Part shown: positions 12,059 to 23,100 of the stretch, piece by piece
Layout of the letters: each line of letters opens with the position of its first letter
How positions within the stretch are numbered: position 1 is the stretch's first letter
Source: Gordionus sp. m RMFG-2023
Taxonomy: Eukaryota > Nematomorpha > Gordioida > Chordodea > Parachordodidae
Direction: 5' to 3'
Assembly: GCF_954871325.1 (NCBI RefSeq)
Contig: NC_088776.1
Location: 16,306,052-16,370,051, forward strand
Length of the DNA stretch: 64,000 bases
Position numbers and translations under genes: made by a program
Notes under the pieces: model-generated
Databases searched by the model: none
What the model saw: only the letters and a program-made list of their open reading frames with translations
What the model was told of the DNA's origin: nothing

Positions 12059-13204
12059 ATGGCTTCTTCGACTACTAATAACAGTGGGACGACACCTAAA
12101 AAAAGTAAAAAGATGGAAAATAACTTAGAATGTGGTGATGGTGAGGAATCCCGAGATTATGACGCTGAAACGCAAAAAGCACTTGAAGAAATTGATGCAT
12201 GTCAAAATGAAATTGATTTTATGAACGAGAAGGCCAGTGAAGAAATATTAAAAGTTGAACAGAAATACAATAAACTTAGAAAACCTCATTTTGAAAAGAG
12301 AAATGAACTGATCAAAAAAATACCAAATTTTTGGGTCACAGCGGTAAGTCTTAATTTTAAATACGCAATATTTGTTCTGATATTATAGTTTGTTAATCAT
12401 CCACAAATATCCGCCATTATGGATGAAGAAGAAGAAGAATGCCTTCATTATCTCAACAAAGTAAATTAAATATTATAATCTAAAGGTTAGCTCATATTTT
12501 GAAGCTTGAAGTAGAAGAATTTGAAGATATTAAATCAGGCTACCGCATAAAGTTTCATTTTGACGAAAATCCCTTTTTCCAAAATGATGTATTATGCAAA
12601 GAATTTCACCTAGGAACATCTGGTTTTGTATTTTACTTGTATATTCTATTTATGATAGTTTTTTACAGGTGATCCTGAGTCCTTATTTACGCCCATCACA
12701 TGGAAAGAAAACTGTGCTCTATCTAAAAATGTTGCTGCCATGCTAGCAAATCCAAGAAAAAGGCCCCATGATAATCGGACATTTTTTTCCTGGTACCTCT
12801 CTTATGGTGATGTGTCAGCTGATGAAATTGCAGAGGTCCTGATAAAGATTAAAATTTAATTTATATTTAAAAATTATTTAGATAATTAAGGATGATATCT
12901 GGCCTAATCCATTACAATATTTCTTAGTTCCTGATATGGATACTGAAAATGGTCTTGAAGTTGGTGATAGGTAACTTAACAAATAACAATGATGTAGTTA
13001 TATTTTAATTTTTTTTAGTGAAGGTGATGAAGTTGTTGAAGAAGGAGAAGGTAATCATATAAAATTTATCATTTTAATATTTTGTAATGTTAAGGTGAAG
13101 AAATTGAAGGTTATGATGATGATGGGGAGCCAGAAGAATCAGAAGATGTTGCAGCTTTGGATGAGGGTGAAGATACAAATGAAGGCAATGATGAAGCCAC
13201 TTAA
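12059..13204 (+). CDS. SET: SET / TAF-I nucleosome-assembly (NAP-family) protein
   Basis: Complete gene of seven exons: 12059-12343, 12389-12460, 12505-12622, 12669-12835, 12882-12970, 13019-13050, 13095-13204. They join in frame to 290 aa, the length of human SET. The N-terminus (about residues 1-35) is low complexity with a KKSKK basic patch. Residues about 38-90 form the dimerisation coiled coil ([18 protein letters not shown], ending IPNFW). The earmuff domain follows, with [30 protein letters not shown] and [19 protein letters not shown]. The tail is strongly acidic. SET is a histone chaperone, inhibitor of histone acetylation and PP2A inhibitor that acts mainly in the nucleus. Introns are 45, 44, 46, 46, 48 and 44 nt. 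All are GT-AG, but intron 4 starts with the weak donor GTCCTG. The start codon is the first ATG after the promoter-like region and fits the family's N-terminus. Confidence 0.95.
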
Positions 13205-13392
13205 AAAAATATATATCATAATATTTGTAAATACATTTTTTTTAATTTTCCCCTCCAATTTTTAGTTACAAAATAATTTCAATGTTGTGCATCTTCCCTC
13301 TTATCTCATAAGGACATATGACTTTTTAAATTGTTTATATAATTTAATGTACTGGATGAAAGATGTACTTAATTTTAAAATGTATATATTTG

Positions 13393-13398
13393 AATAAA
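13393..13398 (+). terminator. SET polyadenylation signal (AATAAA)
   Basis: AATAAA lies about 190 bp after the SET stop codon in a T-rich 3' region, the first canonical signal downstream. Confidence 0.55.
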
Positions 13399-13399
13399 A

Positions 13400-14158
13400 A
13401 ATTATTATTCTATTTTGATAATTATTACCACTTACAATTTTATGCTCCTAATTAAGAGGAGGGGAAAAATTGATTATGTTTTCTTACTAGGATTTTGTAT
13501 GGAGATTGGAATCTATCTCGGGACATAAATGAATAATTTAACCTATATAGATAATATGTTTAATTTATATTTCTCAAAAAAATATGAACCAGCCTAAACT
13601 GAATATACAGTTCTCTTTTTAAATTATATAAGAATAATGGGGAGTAACTAAAATGAGTTACTATGACCTTGTTGGCAACTTAATCATATTTATAAAGGAT
13701 GGTATACCCTTTTTCTTTTTTGAGTATTAAATAGTTTACCTCTATGCTCGATTTTTACAACTCTAAGAGTTGTGCTCTTTGTTAGTCTAGCTTATTGCAA
13801 CTTTGTGTGATTTAGGCCTTTGATTCTTCAAGAGAGCTATGCTAGATACCTTCATTTCTATCTAAATGGAGTAAGTTAAATTTGGGGGAAATTATAAATA
13901 TGAGGAACCCTCATTATTTGATAGTATAATTGGGTTATGGCTAATTTGGCTCAATCTACTATGCACTGCACTGGAGAAAAATGTTAACATTAAAGTGTTT
14001 TAATGTATATTTGAGCTGCTATATTTTTAAGAAATCCCCAATGACTGATATTTTTTGGCTAAAAACTTGTTTTAGTCTATTCTTTGCTAACTAAAAATAT
14101 AGTAATTATTCAACCATAGTGTGCAGATTGCATATACCTGTACAGATAATAGTTAGAA
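13400..14158. other. SET 3' flank, nothing recognised
   Basis: AT-rich sequence with no recognisable protein, RNA or long repeat. Confidence 0.4.
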
Positions 14159-14480
14159 TAGTGTTGTTAAATAGTTGAGTTTTATTGACTCTGAACTCGA
14201 GCCGTAGTCGTATAATACTGCTCAGACTAGAGCGGCTCAATAAACCATTTGAGCCGACTCCTGAGCCGATTTTATATTAAAAATTATATTTTATATAAAA
14301 GATCAAATTTATAAAGAATTATACAAACTATTATTTTATATATATAATAGAGTTGTTAAAAGATATTTTTTAAATGGATCTAGGTGCAGATACAAATACA
14401 TCATCTAAAAATGGATCTAGATGCAAAAATTTACAATTTTAAAGATACATCTAGATACAGATACAAATTTTTGCATACTA
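14159..14480. mobile_element. hAT-type terminal fragment and inverted GGATCTAG repeats
   Basis: TAGTGTTGTTAAATAGTTGAG at 14160-14180 shares the first 12 bases with the ends of the large hAT element at 40154-48899. It is followed by short inverted words (GAGCCG and CGGCTC). At 14370-14480 GGATCTAGGTGCAGATAC and a reversed counterpart form an imperfect hairpin. It may be one end of the hAT whose transposase lies at 15323-17453; the other end was not found. Confidence 0.4.
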
Positions 14481-15320
14481 ATATACAGGGTTCGCCATTG
14501 TTCTTGAACAGATACAGCAGATATAATCTTGATCTGTAAATATATTTGGGTTTATTTAGGGGATATATTATATGCCACAAGCTAAGAATCCGTTTAATAT
14601 ATTATTTGGTGTTACTGTAATTATATATTTTAACTGACCCATAACAGCTTTATTACCCCATGGTGACATATATTATAAACATCGTTATTGCGTGGTGACT
14701 TCTCTATAGATTTCAGATAAATTTTATTTTATAACAAATACATTAAGGAACATATGTGCCAAATTTGAATCCTGAGGATATGTATATTTTAATAAAAGCA
14801 AAATATACTAGAGAATGATTTTTATATTTTTTGGGTAAAAAACAGTTTTTTGACAAAATAGAAAAACCAGGTAAGTTTTTTAAAAGATGAACATAGGTAT
14901 GAAATTAGATATAAAAATACATCTTCACACCAAATTTAAAATCTTTGTGCTCAAGGGTTAAAAAATTATTGGCGTTAATATTGTTACCTCGTCAATCGCT
15001 TTACCCAGGTCTCCCCTACATAGAGAAAATTTTTTAAGAGATATATAATATAATATAACATGATATTGCATCAAACTTTAAAATTTATTTAAAATTTTTT
15101 ACATTATTATTTATCTCATAAGAATTCAAGTAAAATTTCTTTTACCTGAGATTATACCTATATAAATCCTGCATAATAATTTAATTGTATGATAAATCAA
15201 TTGAAATTGACGCAATAATTTGTTTTTTATTAATATATTTTCGAATATTATAATTTTATATATGTATAAATAATGTAAAAAATATTATATAAACAATTTA
15301 AATAGTATAATACATAAATT
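14480..15320. other. AT-rich DNA, no gene seen
   Basis: No coding stretch or long repeat is recognisable. Possibly the 3' part of the hAT element whose transposase follows. Confidence 0.35.
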
Positions 15321-15322
15321 AT

Positions 15323-17453
15323 TTATTCCCAAATATTATCGGTAATAGTAAAAAGATTCACATCCCACGAATTTAACGACAGCGTCTGTTTAAGAACGGA
15401 TGAAGACTTCCTATTTCTCTTCTTAGTCATTGTATCGACAGCTCTAGAGAAAGTTCTTTCACTTGATACGGATGTAGTTTGTTGTGCCATAAAATCTTTA
15501 GCTATTTTGGACAACCTTGGAAAACGATGAATATACCGAGACCACCATCCCAAAACATTCTCGGTGGTCTGTGCAACTGAGTCTGATAAATAATCCTCTA
15601 TTTCCCCCATAGCATGATTCACGGCTTCTTGGGCACAGCTAAAAATGAATATATAATTTATATATAAGTTAATAAATACTTACGTTCGCAATTCATTAAG
15701 TATATTTACTGACATTAAATGAGATTCATTTTCTTCATTAGTAAAATTATATCTATCCAAATTATTATTATCATCATTATATTGAATAAATAAATCTTTG
15801 AATCTTTCATAATATTCCGATGTATTCAAAATCGGCGGCAAATATTTTTTCTTATCCTTGGATCAAGTATACCGCAAACGTAATTAGGAAATGATTCCAT
15901 AATTACAATGTAACTTTTACATTTTTCCAGCATTTTTGTAGCCCCACTTTTAATACAATTATTTGTACTAAATCTACATACAGACTCCAAATTAGTCTGT
16001 ATTTTATCCATGTATAACATGGCCATACCGATATTACTGTGGCTCTCCTCACTTATTTCGCAGGTTATTTTATAAAATGGAAACAAAAATTGTTCCAAAA
16101 GCACCAAAAATTTAGATTCCTCGGTGTTTAAGCTAAAGTCTTTATCACCACTGTAATCTTTAGCTAGCTGGATAACGGCCTCGAGATTCTATTAAAAATT
16201 AAAATATGTTAAATGTTATAATTAAAAATACCTTATTAATGGCTGTAATCATGATGTACTTGCTGTTCCACCTTGTGGCAACATCCATCGGTATTCTAAT
16301 ACCCCAACTTATTTATGAATCCTTGCATTAATTTGGGGTTTCTGTGAATACTTTTTACGAAGCTCTCAATTTTTTCTAATGATGGAGAAAAATAATCCAG
16401 CCCGGATTTCACGATAAGATTTATAGTATGGGCTAAGCATCGGTGATTATACATTTTTTTTTAATAATTTTTTTCTATATATTCTATCAATAAATTAACT
16501 CCATGGATAACATTAGCCCCATTATCATTCGTTATGCTTATTACTTTGCTAATAATTTCATATTCCTCTAAAGTTGTTTTTATTATTTCAAAAATATCCT
16601 GACCACCATGGGGGTGTGGGAATTCAAGAATATCTAATAAGAAATTCTTTATCATCCATGTTTTATCTATATAGTGGATTGTTAATGAACAAAACGTCAT
16701 TTTATTTAATCCGGTCCAAATATCGGTTGTTAAGGAGACTTCACTACGAAGCTCGTGAAGATTGGTAATAATGTTTTTTTTGCAGAGATGTATATATTAT
16801 TGAGGTATTTAGTTGCAGTTTGCCTGCACCAAATTTTACAATTTTTGTTTAGATATTTGAAAATATCTTTAAAATATAAGCTATCTAAAGAATTAAACGA
16901 TATATTTTGTTTAATTAGATATCGCAATATTAATTTATTAATATGCGTATTTTCATTAGCCGTTAATTTTCTTGATCCAAATAACGTTTCAGGTATATCA
17001 TCTTGAAAATTATTATTAATCGTTTCCGGGTGCACAGTCTGCATGTGCTTCTTCAAATTCGCTAAAAAAAATGAAGTATAAATTTATAAATTAACTCAAT
17101 ATATACTTGTAGCTGTACTAGCCTGATAATGTTTATCACACCAATTACATTTACGTCTTGTTTTTTTTGGTGTAGTCTGGAAACTATTTTTAAAATTATA
17201 ATTCTCCAATCGAATGGATCTAGATAAATTATCAAGGTCAGAACCGAATACTGAATTATTAAGTATTTCCTAAATAAAATATAATTAGGAGGATATTTTA
17301 TAAATTATTATCAGAATAATTGAATCATCCATAAATTAAAAAAATTAAAATTTTTACAAAATAAATTTATGAAAATTATAATAAACACCGGAGTATTGAA
17401 AGGTTAAAATTATTAAAGTCTACCTCTCCAATGGAAATAATAGAATCATCCAT
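15323..17453 (-). pseudogene. BED-finger hAT transposase, decayed
   Basis: Minus-strand exons by resemblance to the whole copy at 42693-46167: 17424-17453, 17107-17269, 16232-17061, 15684-16188 and 15323-15638, with introns of 154, 45, 43 and 45 nt. The BED zinc finger is visible (KCNWCDKHY then NLKKHMQTVH). The RNase H-like core shows TTDIWTG and ITNDNGANV. The C-terminal dimerisation region shows TTENVLGWWSRY and QQTTSVSSERTFS. At least four frame changes disrupt it: near 16735, in the A-run near 16455-16465, near 16290-16310 and near 15845. It therefore cannot encode a full protein. It is a plain cut-and-paste DNA transposon of the hAT superfamily. Confidence 0.85.
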
Positions 17454-18095
17454 AAAATAAAAAAATTAATATTTTTATTGAAAATTTTGTATATAAGAAA
17501 ATATTTAAAAAAATTAATATTTTTATTGAAAATTTTGTATATAAGAAAATATAAAATTATAAATATGAAAATTTTTTAACAAAAAAATATTTTCATGAGG
17601 AAATTACGCAATTTGAGATAAAATTACTCAAAGAAGCTACATAATAGTAAACGAAGCTGGAAAAATTAATTTTAAAATTTCCACTTAGTTTTTTTTTAAC
17701 CCCCTGTGCTTATTAAGTTATAAAATATAAAATTTAATATACAGATTTGATTTTGGCATTTTTTTAAATAATTAATAACTAATCATTTTAAAAGAAGTCG
17801 GCATAGCATTGTTCCTCAAATTACTACTCGTGATGAATGATATTACCGCCATATGTACCTTCCTCCTTATTTATTATAATAAACACCGGAGTATTGAAAG
17901 GTTAAAATTATTAAAGTCTACCTCTCCAATGGAAATAATAGAATCATCCATAAAATAAAAAAATTAATATTTTTATTGAAAATTTTGTATATAAGAAAAT
18001 ATTCAAAAAAATAAATATTTATTGAAAATTTTGTATATAAGAAAATATTTAAAAAAATATAAAATTATAAATATGAAATTTTTTAACAAAAAATA
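17375..18095. repeat. Duplicated ~210 bp segment spanning the hAT first exon
   Basis: 17375-17590 and 17875-18095 are near-identical direct repeats about 500 bp apart. Each includes the short hAT first exon on the minus strand (ATG codons at 17451-17453 and 17949-17951). A shorter third copy of the ATGGATGATTC start lies at 17323-17332. Both large copies contain a smaller internal repeat, ATTGAAAATTTTGTATATAA. Confidence 0.75.
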
Positions 18096-18620
18096 AATAT
18101 TTTTATTATTTAAAATAATCTAATTTTTTAGGGAAAAAAAAGGAAAGGGAGGGATGGGAATAGAATTGGAAGTCAAAAAAAAACAAAAAATAAGTAAAAA
18201 ACGGAAGTTATTAATATAAAAAAAATAAAACTAATTAAAGAGAGCACACAAATATTAAGATGGGAATTTGTTCATAAATTAAACAAAATTGATTTTATCA
18301 ATCCCTTACATAATAACCTTTTTATCTAGAAAAAGAAATTAATATCAACATCAAATCTTCTTTAACAAAATTAGAAAAAGGAAGAAACCCTTCTTGAGTA
18401 AATTTGATTCATATGTTAAGTAACCCCTACATCACAAGATGAAAACCATTTTTATGGTGGGAATAATCTTCAAAAAAATTTAAAAATTTTATCAAAAATG
18501 ACTAAAGATTTTATTCTCGCTTCTAAAATGATGATAGATAAAAGATCTTATATGAATAAAAAATGTTATCTTATTGTGCATGCCTTAAAAACTGACTTTA
18601 TGAATACATGTGCAATTTAA

Positions 18621-19026
18621 TTGGTTAATGATGCTTGGTACCTTAAGGTACCATCTATCAAATTTGAATTTTGTTCATTTTTCATTTAGATATGCACTAC
18701 CAAATATATTTATAATATATATTTGAAAAATCGTGATCTTTGGAAAGCCTCTATGGCCTAGTAGGCAAGAGCTTGGCTTACTTATCCTATGCTCCCGGGT
18801 TCGAATCCCGGAAATGATCATGTTTTTTTTCTTATTCTAACTTGGTGATTCCATCCTTGGGGGGATGATATATAGAAGGCCGGACTCGACCACGTGATTC
18901 CGTATTAATATATTAAATAATAAGGGTCTTATTACATTTTAATAAATTTTGGTCGGTATTTAGCAAATTAGATTGGTATTTAAAATATTTCCATACATTC
19001 ACTTGGTAGTAAGCATCATTAACCAA
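18621..19026. mobile_element. 406-bp MITE with 22-bp inverted ends and TTTAA duplication
   Basis: The left end TTGGTTAATGATGCTTGGTA (18621 on) and the right end (19005-19026) match in inverted orientation at 20 of 22 positions. TTTAA flanks both sides (18616-18620 and 19027-19031). The interior is non-coding except for a tRNA-like segment. A non-autonomous DNA transposon is the simplest reading; no autonomous relative is visible in the window. Confidence 0.8.
18747..18830 (+). promoter_or_regulatory. tRNA-like segment with Pol III A and B boxes inside the MITE
   Basis: TGGCCTAGTAGG at 18754-18765 fits the A-box consensus. GGTTCGAATCC at 18798-18808 is a perfect B box, inside a T-arm (CCGGG, loop TTCGAAT, CCCGG). 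A run of eight T at 18823-18830 would end Pol III transcription. The acceptor stem (5' GCCTCTA against 3' AAATGAT) and the anticodon stem do not pair, so this is not a functional tRNA. It is a tRNA-derived SINE head or captured promoter. Confidence 0.7.
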
Positions 19027-19039
19027 TTTAATATTCGAT

Positions 19040-19480
19040 ATGAATTATTTATTTTCCAAAATATTATTCGAAAAATGAAATATTCGATGCGCAAAATCGG
19101 TGCACCATTAGCCAGCATAAAGGAAAAAATCACTAGCAACAAAATTTTAATCAACCTTACGAAAGGCGACTGAGAGCATTTATATTTAAAATATTATCCA
19201 TGTAATTAATTATATGTTATTTTAATTTGTTTATTACAGTATAGAAAATTAAGCAGGGAATTTTATGAATTAAAAAGAAATGAAAGCTAATTTTAGTGTA
19301 AATATCACATTTGAACTCTAAATAAGCAAGTATAAATTTACTGATTGGAATTTTTATAACATTTTGACATTTCCAACACAGGGCAAAGTCCACCTCCGCC
19401 ACACAACGAGCCTTACTTATTAAAAAAGTAACAAATGAGAGATGAGTAATAAATGTATACATTAAAATAGATAACAAACA
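19040..19480. other. Exon-like islands of unknown identity
   Basis: About 19075-19173 reads on the plus strand MKYSMRKIGAPLASIKEKI to a stop at 19171. The minus strand of the same segment reads a hydrophobic, signal-like FVRLIKILLLVIFSFMLA. Near 19380, CAACACAG is followed by a short plus-strand frame GKVHLRHTTSLTY and a stop, then AATAAA near 19445. I recognise none of these. They may be exons of one unidentified gene or chance. Confidence 0.2.
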
Positions 19481-20170
19481 ATTAAAAACATACTTCTAAT
19501 AAATTTTATAGAGAGCATTAGAGTGACAATATATAAAAAAAATACCTAAAGATAATTCGGATAATAAAAAATAGTTATTTTTTAAATATATTTATTGCAA
19601 CGCATTATACAATATATGCATATAAAATTAATACCTTTCAAATATATAAAATAAATATATTTAGAGCAAAATGTTTAAGGGCACTTATAATGACTAAAGC
19701 TACCATGTTATTCTCTTGCAAACAAATCCTTTTATAAGAAATGTTTATAATTAAATTTTAAAAATATATTAAAGTATGTATACATATATAAAATGCTAAT
19801 AGTTTGGAATATATCATTTCAGATCTAAAATGAATGGAATGAAATAATATTTAATTATAAAAAAATATAAATAAAAATGAGATGAAAAAACTCTAATTAA
19901 AATTACAATAAAACTACAGATTATATCATAATAAAAAGTTTTAAAAAAGAGCTTGGTTATTATAGATCACATAATAAGAGTATATAATTATGATATACTT
20001 AAAAATAAATAAATTAACGATAAAGATTTAAGTTCAAATATTCAAATTAATTTCATGATTCCCAAAATTAGCTGGTCACATAGATGTTCTAAATAGATGA
20101 AAATTAATATTTAAATTCAACTCAAAAGAGTTATAAAAATTAATTTACGATTTATATTATTCATCATTCT
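19480..20170. other. AT-rich DNA downstream of copine
   Basis: No coding sequence or repeat recognised. It holds the presumed copine 3' untranslated region on the minus strand, without a canonical AATAAA close to the stop. Confidence 0.35.
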
Positions 20171-23100
20171 TTAACGTTTAATATTTGCGACTAATTCGGG
20201 TGTTGCGTGAATCGAATTCATATAAGAAATGAATTGAAGCGGTATTTCAGCTAAAATTTCTTTAGCTAAACGATATTTTTGGGATGCGATAGATGAAATT
20301 CGATCACTTAAATTAAGAGAAGATGCTTGAAAGTCTCTGAGAGGAACGAATTGGACTATATCTCTCGAGGCAGTTTGATTGGAGGAAGATAATGGGATTA
20401 TATCGCCATCTAGCTCCTCCATTGCTAATTATTTAAATAAATGAAATTTACTATTTAAATGTTGTTTAAGAATATTAAAAACGCATTTTTTTAAAATATC
20501 TAAAAATGGAATAAAAATAATTCCCCCGAAAAAAAATCCCGGAAAAAAATCCCCGGAATAAAATTCCCCTGAAAAATAATTCCCCGGAAAAAATTTCCCC
20601 ACTATATATTGAATTGCTAATGCATTGCTAAACTGTGATAACAATTTATATGGATTTTGAAAAGGCTGCAATCAATGCCGTCGAAAATACTCTAGGTTTC
20701 TTTTTACGATTTAATTACATCTATATACTATCGAGATATGCTAGGACCTTGATTTTAAAATGTATTTTGGACCATGGAACTTGAAATTTTTTTTAATTCT
20801 AATTTCCCTTTTCTGTTGTTTTAGGAATATTTTAAACGATTTTTTTATGAGTGTAGGATGAACGAACCCATTTCTAAACACTGTGTGACAAATTTTGACT
20901 TGATTTTGGGGGAAAATAAAATAAACATGTTTTAAGACAGTAAATTCTTAGAAAATAATTCTTCAGAATTAATTTTATCAAAATTTTTAAATATTTTATT
21001 TGAGAATTATTATTTCGTTGATTTATTTATAGGGAACTTTTTCTCCTAATTTATTAATTTTGTAATTTTAATTATCTTAAAAACGGAGATTTTTTTTCCG
21101 GGGAATTATTTTTTAATATAGCTTACATTTAATATATTTATTATGGCTTTCGTTCTCTTCGCTACACTGCACAAGGTACGATTCCCAAACAATTTATTTT
21201 AAATGAAATAGTTACATTTCTCATATTTAAATAAATATATTATGCTAAGCTAACCTATCTCATATTTTACTTTTAATAAACCTTTTATCGGTCCGTTGTC
21301 TCACCCCCTCCTTCATTATTATATAGGATTTAACTTGTAATATACAATAAATTTATTGAATTTAAAACAAATTAAACAATAACATAAAATTTATCGAATT
21401 TAAAAACATTTAATTGTAAATCTAAATATATTTCCGCGAATATGAAGTTGATGATTTATTTTCAAAAAAGATACTCCAGCAGTAGTCCGCCAACATATTT
21501 ATACGATTCTTGCCGGGAATTTAAATTGAAAACTTAAGACCCCCAAAACGAAATTCTTTACCATTTTTCTCAAAAAGCAATCGATAAAAAATTATAAAAA
21601 TTAATAAATTTATAAGGAAAGTCTAACACTATCACCAATTTTCAGGGATTTTCATTTGATACTTTTTAAAATATATCCGTATAAAGACCTAAATTTTACC
21701 ATTTTTGAGATTTCGAAAAGTTGCCTTTATACGATAATATTTTTAAAACTTGTCGTGAAAGGAAAACTTAGAAAACGAATTCGAACTCAATGTCAAATTC
21801 TGCACCAAAACTTGTTTTTATTTATTTTTTCTCCCATTTTTCTTGTCACACAGTGTAATTAATAAAAATTGATAAAGACATAAATATTAAATAAAACCTA
21901 TACAATAATTTTAATCTATATTTTTTCAACTTTTAGGTAGAGATATCAACATCCAAGGATGTTTTTATCATCTAACTCAATCAACTCATAGAAAGATTCA
22001 GGAATTGGGTTTAGAATCATCATATCGGAATGATCCAATGTTATGCTTATTTGCAGCTATGATTGATGGATTAGCATTCTTACCTATACACGATGTCAAA
22101 CGAGGTATGGAGTATTTAAAAACCATTGTATCGGATGAAAACAAAGAATTATTGTTTTATTTTGATAAAAATTATATGAATGGAGAATTGAGACATGGGA
22201 AAAACTCTCAAAGGCAAGTAGAGCCATTGTTCCCACCAGAAACATGGAATGTGTTTAATGTTACGATTGCTGGGGAAAATCGAACAAACAATGTATGTGA
22301 AGGATGGAATAACCGATTTAAGGATATTGTAGGCAACAAAAAACCTAAGATATGGGAACTACTCGAAAAAATAAGGATGGAAATAGCGGTTGATATGGGA
22401 AAAATCGGCCAATGGAATATTGGGACATACACTCCCAAAAAAAATCGTATTTATGCAACGAAACAAACTATTTTAAAAAATTTATGCATTGATTATTTAG
22501 AAGAGAGAAGGGACTTGCCCAATTTTCTCTCTTCAATTGGAGAACATATACGTTCTAGAATTGTTTCTTTTGAATAATATAATTTATTATTCTATATATC
22601 ATTTAATAAAATTATAATTATTTCTTTTCTGTAACTTTTGAAAAAAATTCATAAGCAAAATAATAATTGTTAGATTAGAAAAATATAATACTCACTGCTG
22701 ATAATCAGCTCTGTATTTTGATTAAAGTGGTCAGCATTTTTCATTACTTTTGGCAGTATTTAATTAAAATTGGGCAGTAAAAAATATAATTTTGCAAGTT
22801 TTATAGTGATTTTGTATTCAGTCAGTTAAATTATTAAAGTAGGTATATACTTCAGTAAAATAATTTTTATCAAATAGAGGGTATCAGATTGAATTGCTAA
22901 TTTCCTATTTCGCCACAAAATTTATAAAATTATATTATTTAATAGCTTATCCTTGTAAAAACAAAAAGGGGCGCTATTTAAGAGTTAGTAAACTGTGAAA
23001 AGCCTTTTATCATATTTCTAAAAAAATGATTAAAATTTGTGTAAAAATATTTTTCAATAAATACCTAAAAGTTGATGAAAGTGTGTAAAGGTGAACTAGA

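Noticed and set aside
12059-12388. A 109-aa single-exon gene ending at 12388
   Set aside because: The last residues are read from the first intron of SET. The family sequence continues at 12389 after a GT-AG intron.
18747-18818. A functional tRNA gene
   Set aside because: A and B boxes and a T-arm are good, but the acceptor and anticodon stems do not pair and no anticodon can be assigned. It lies inside a MITE.
22208-22438. Minus-strand frame opposite the MULE transposase
   Set aside because: Shadow of the plus-strand MULE coding sequence, which has the family motifs.
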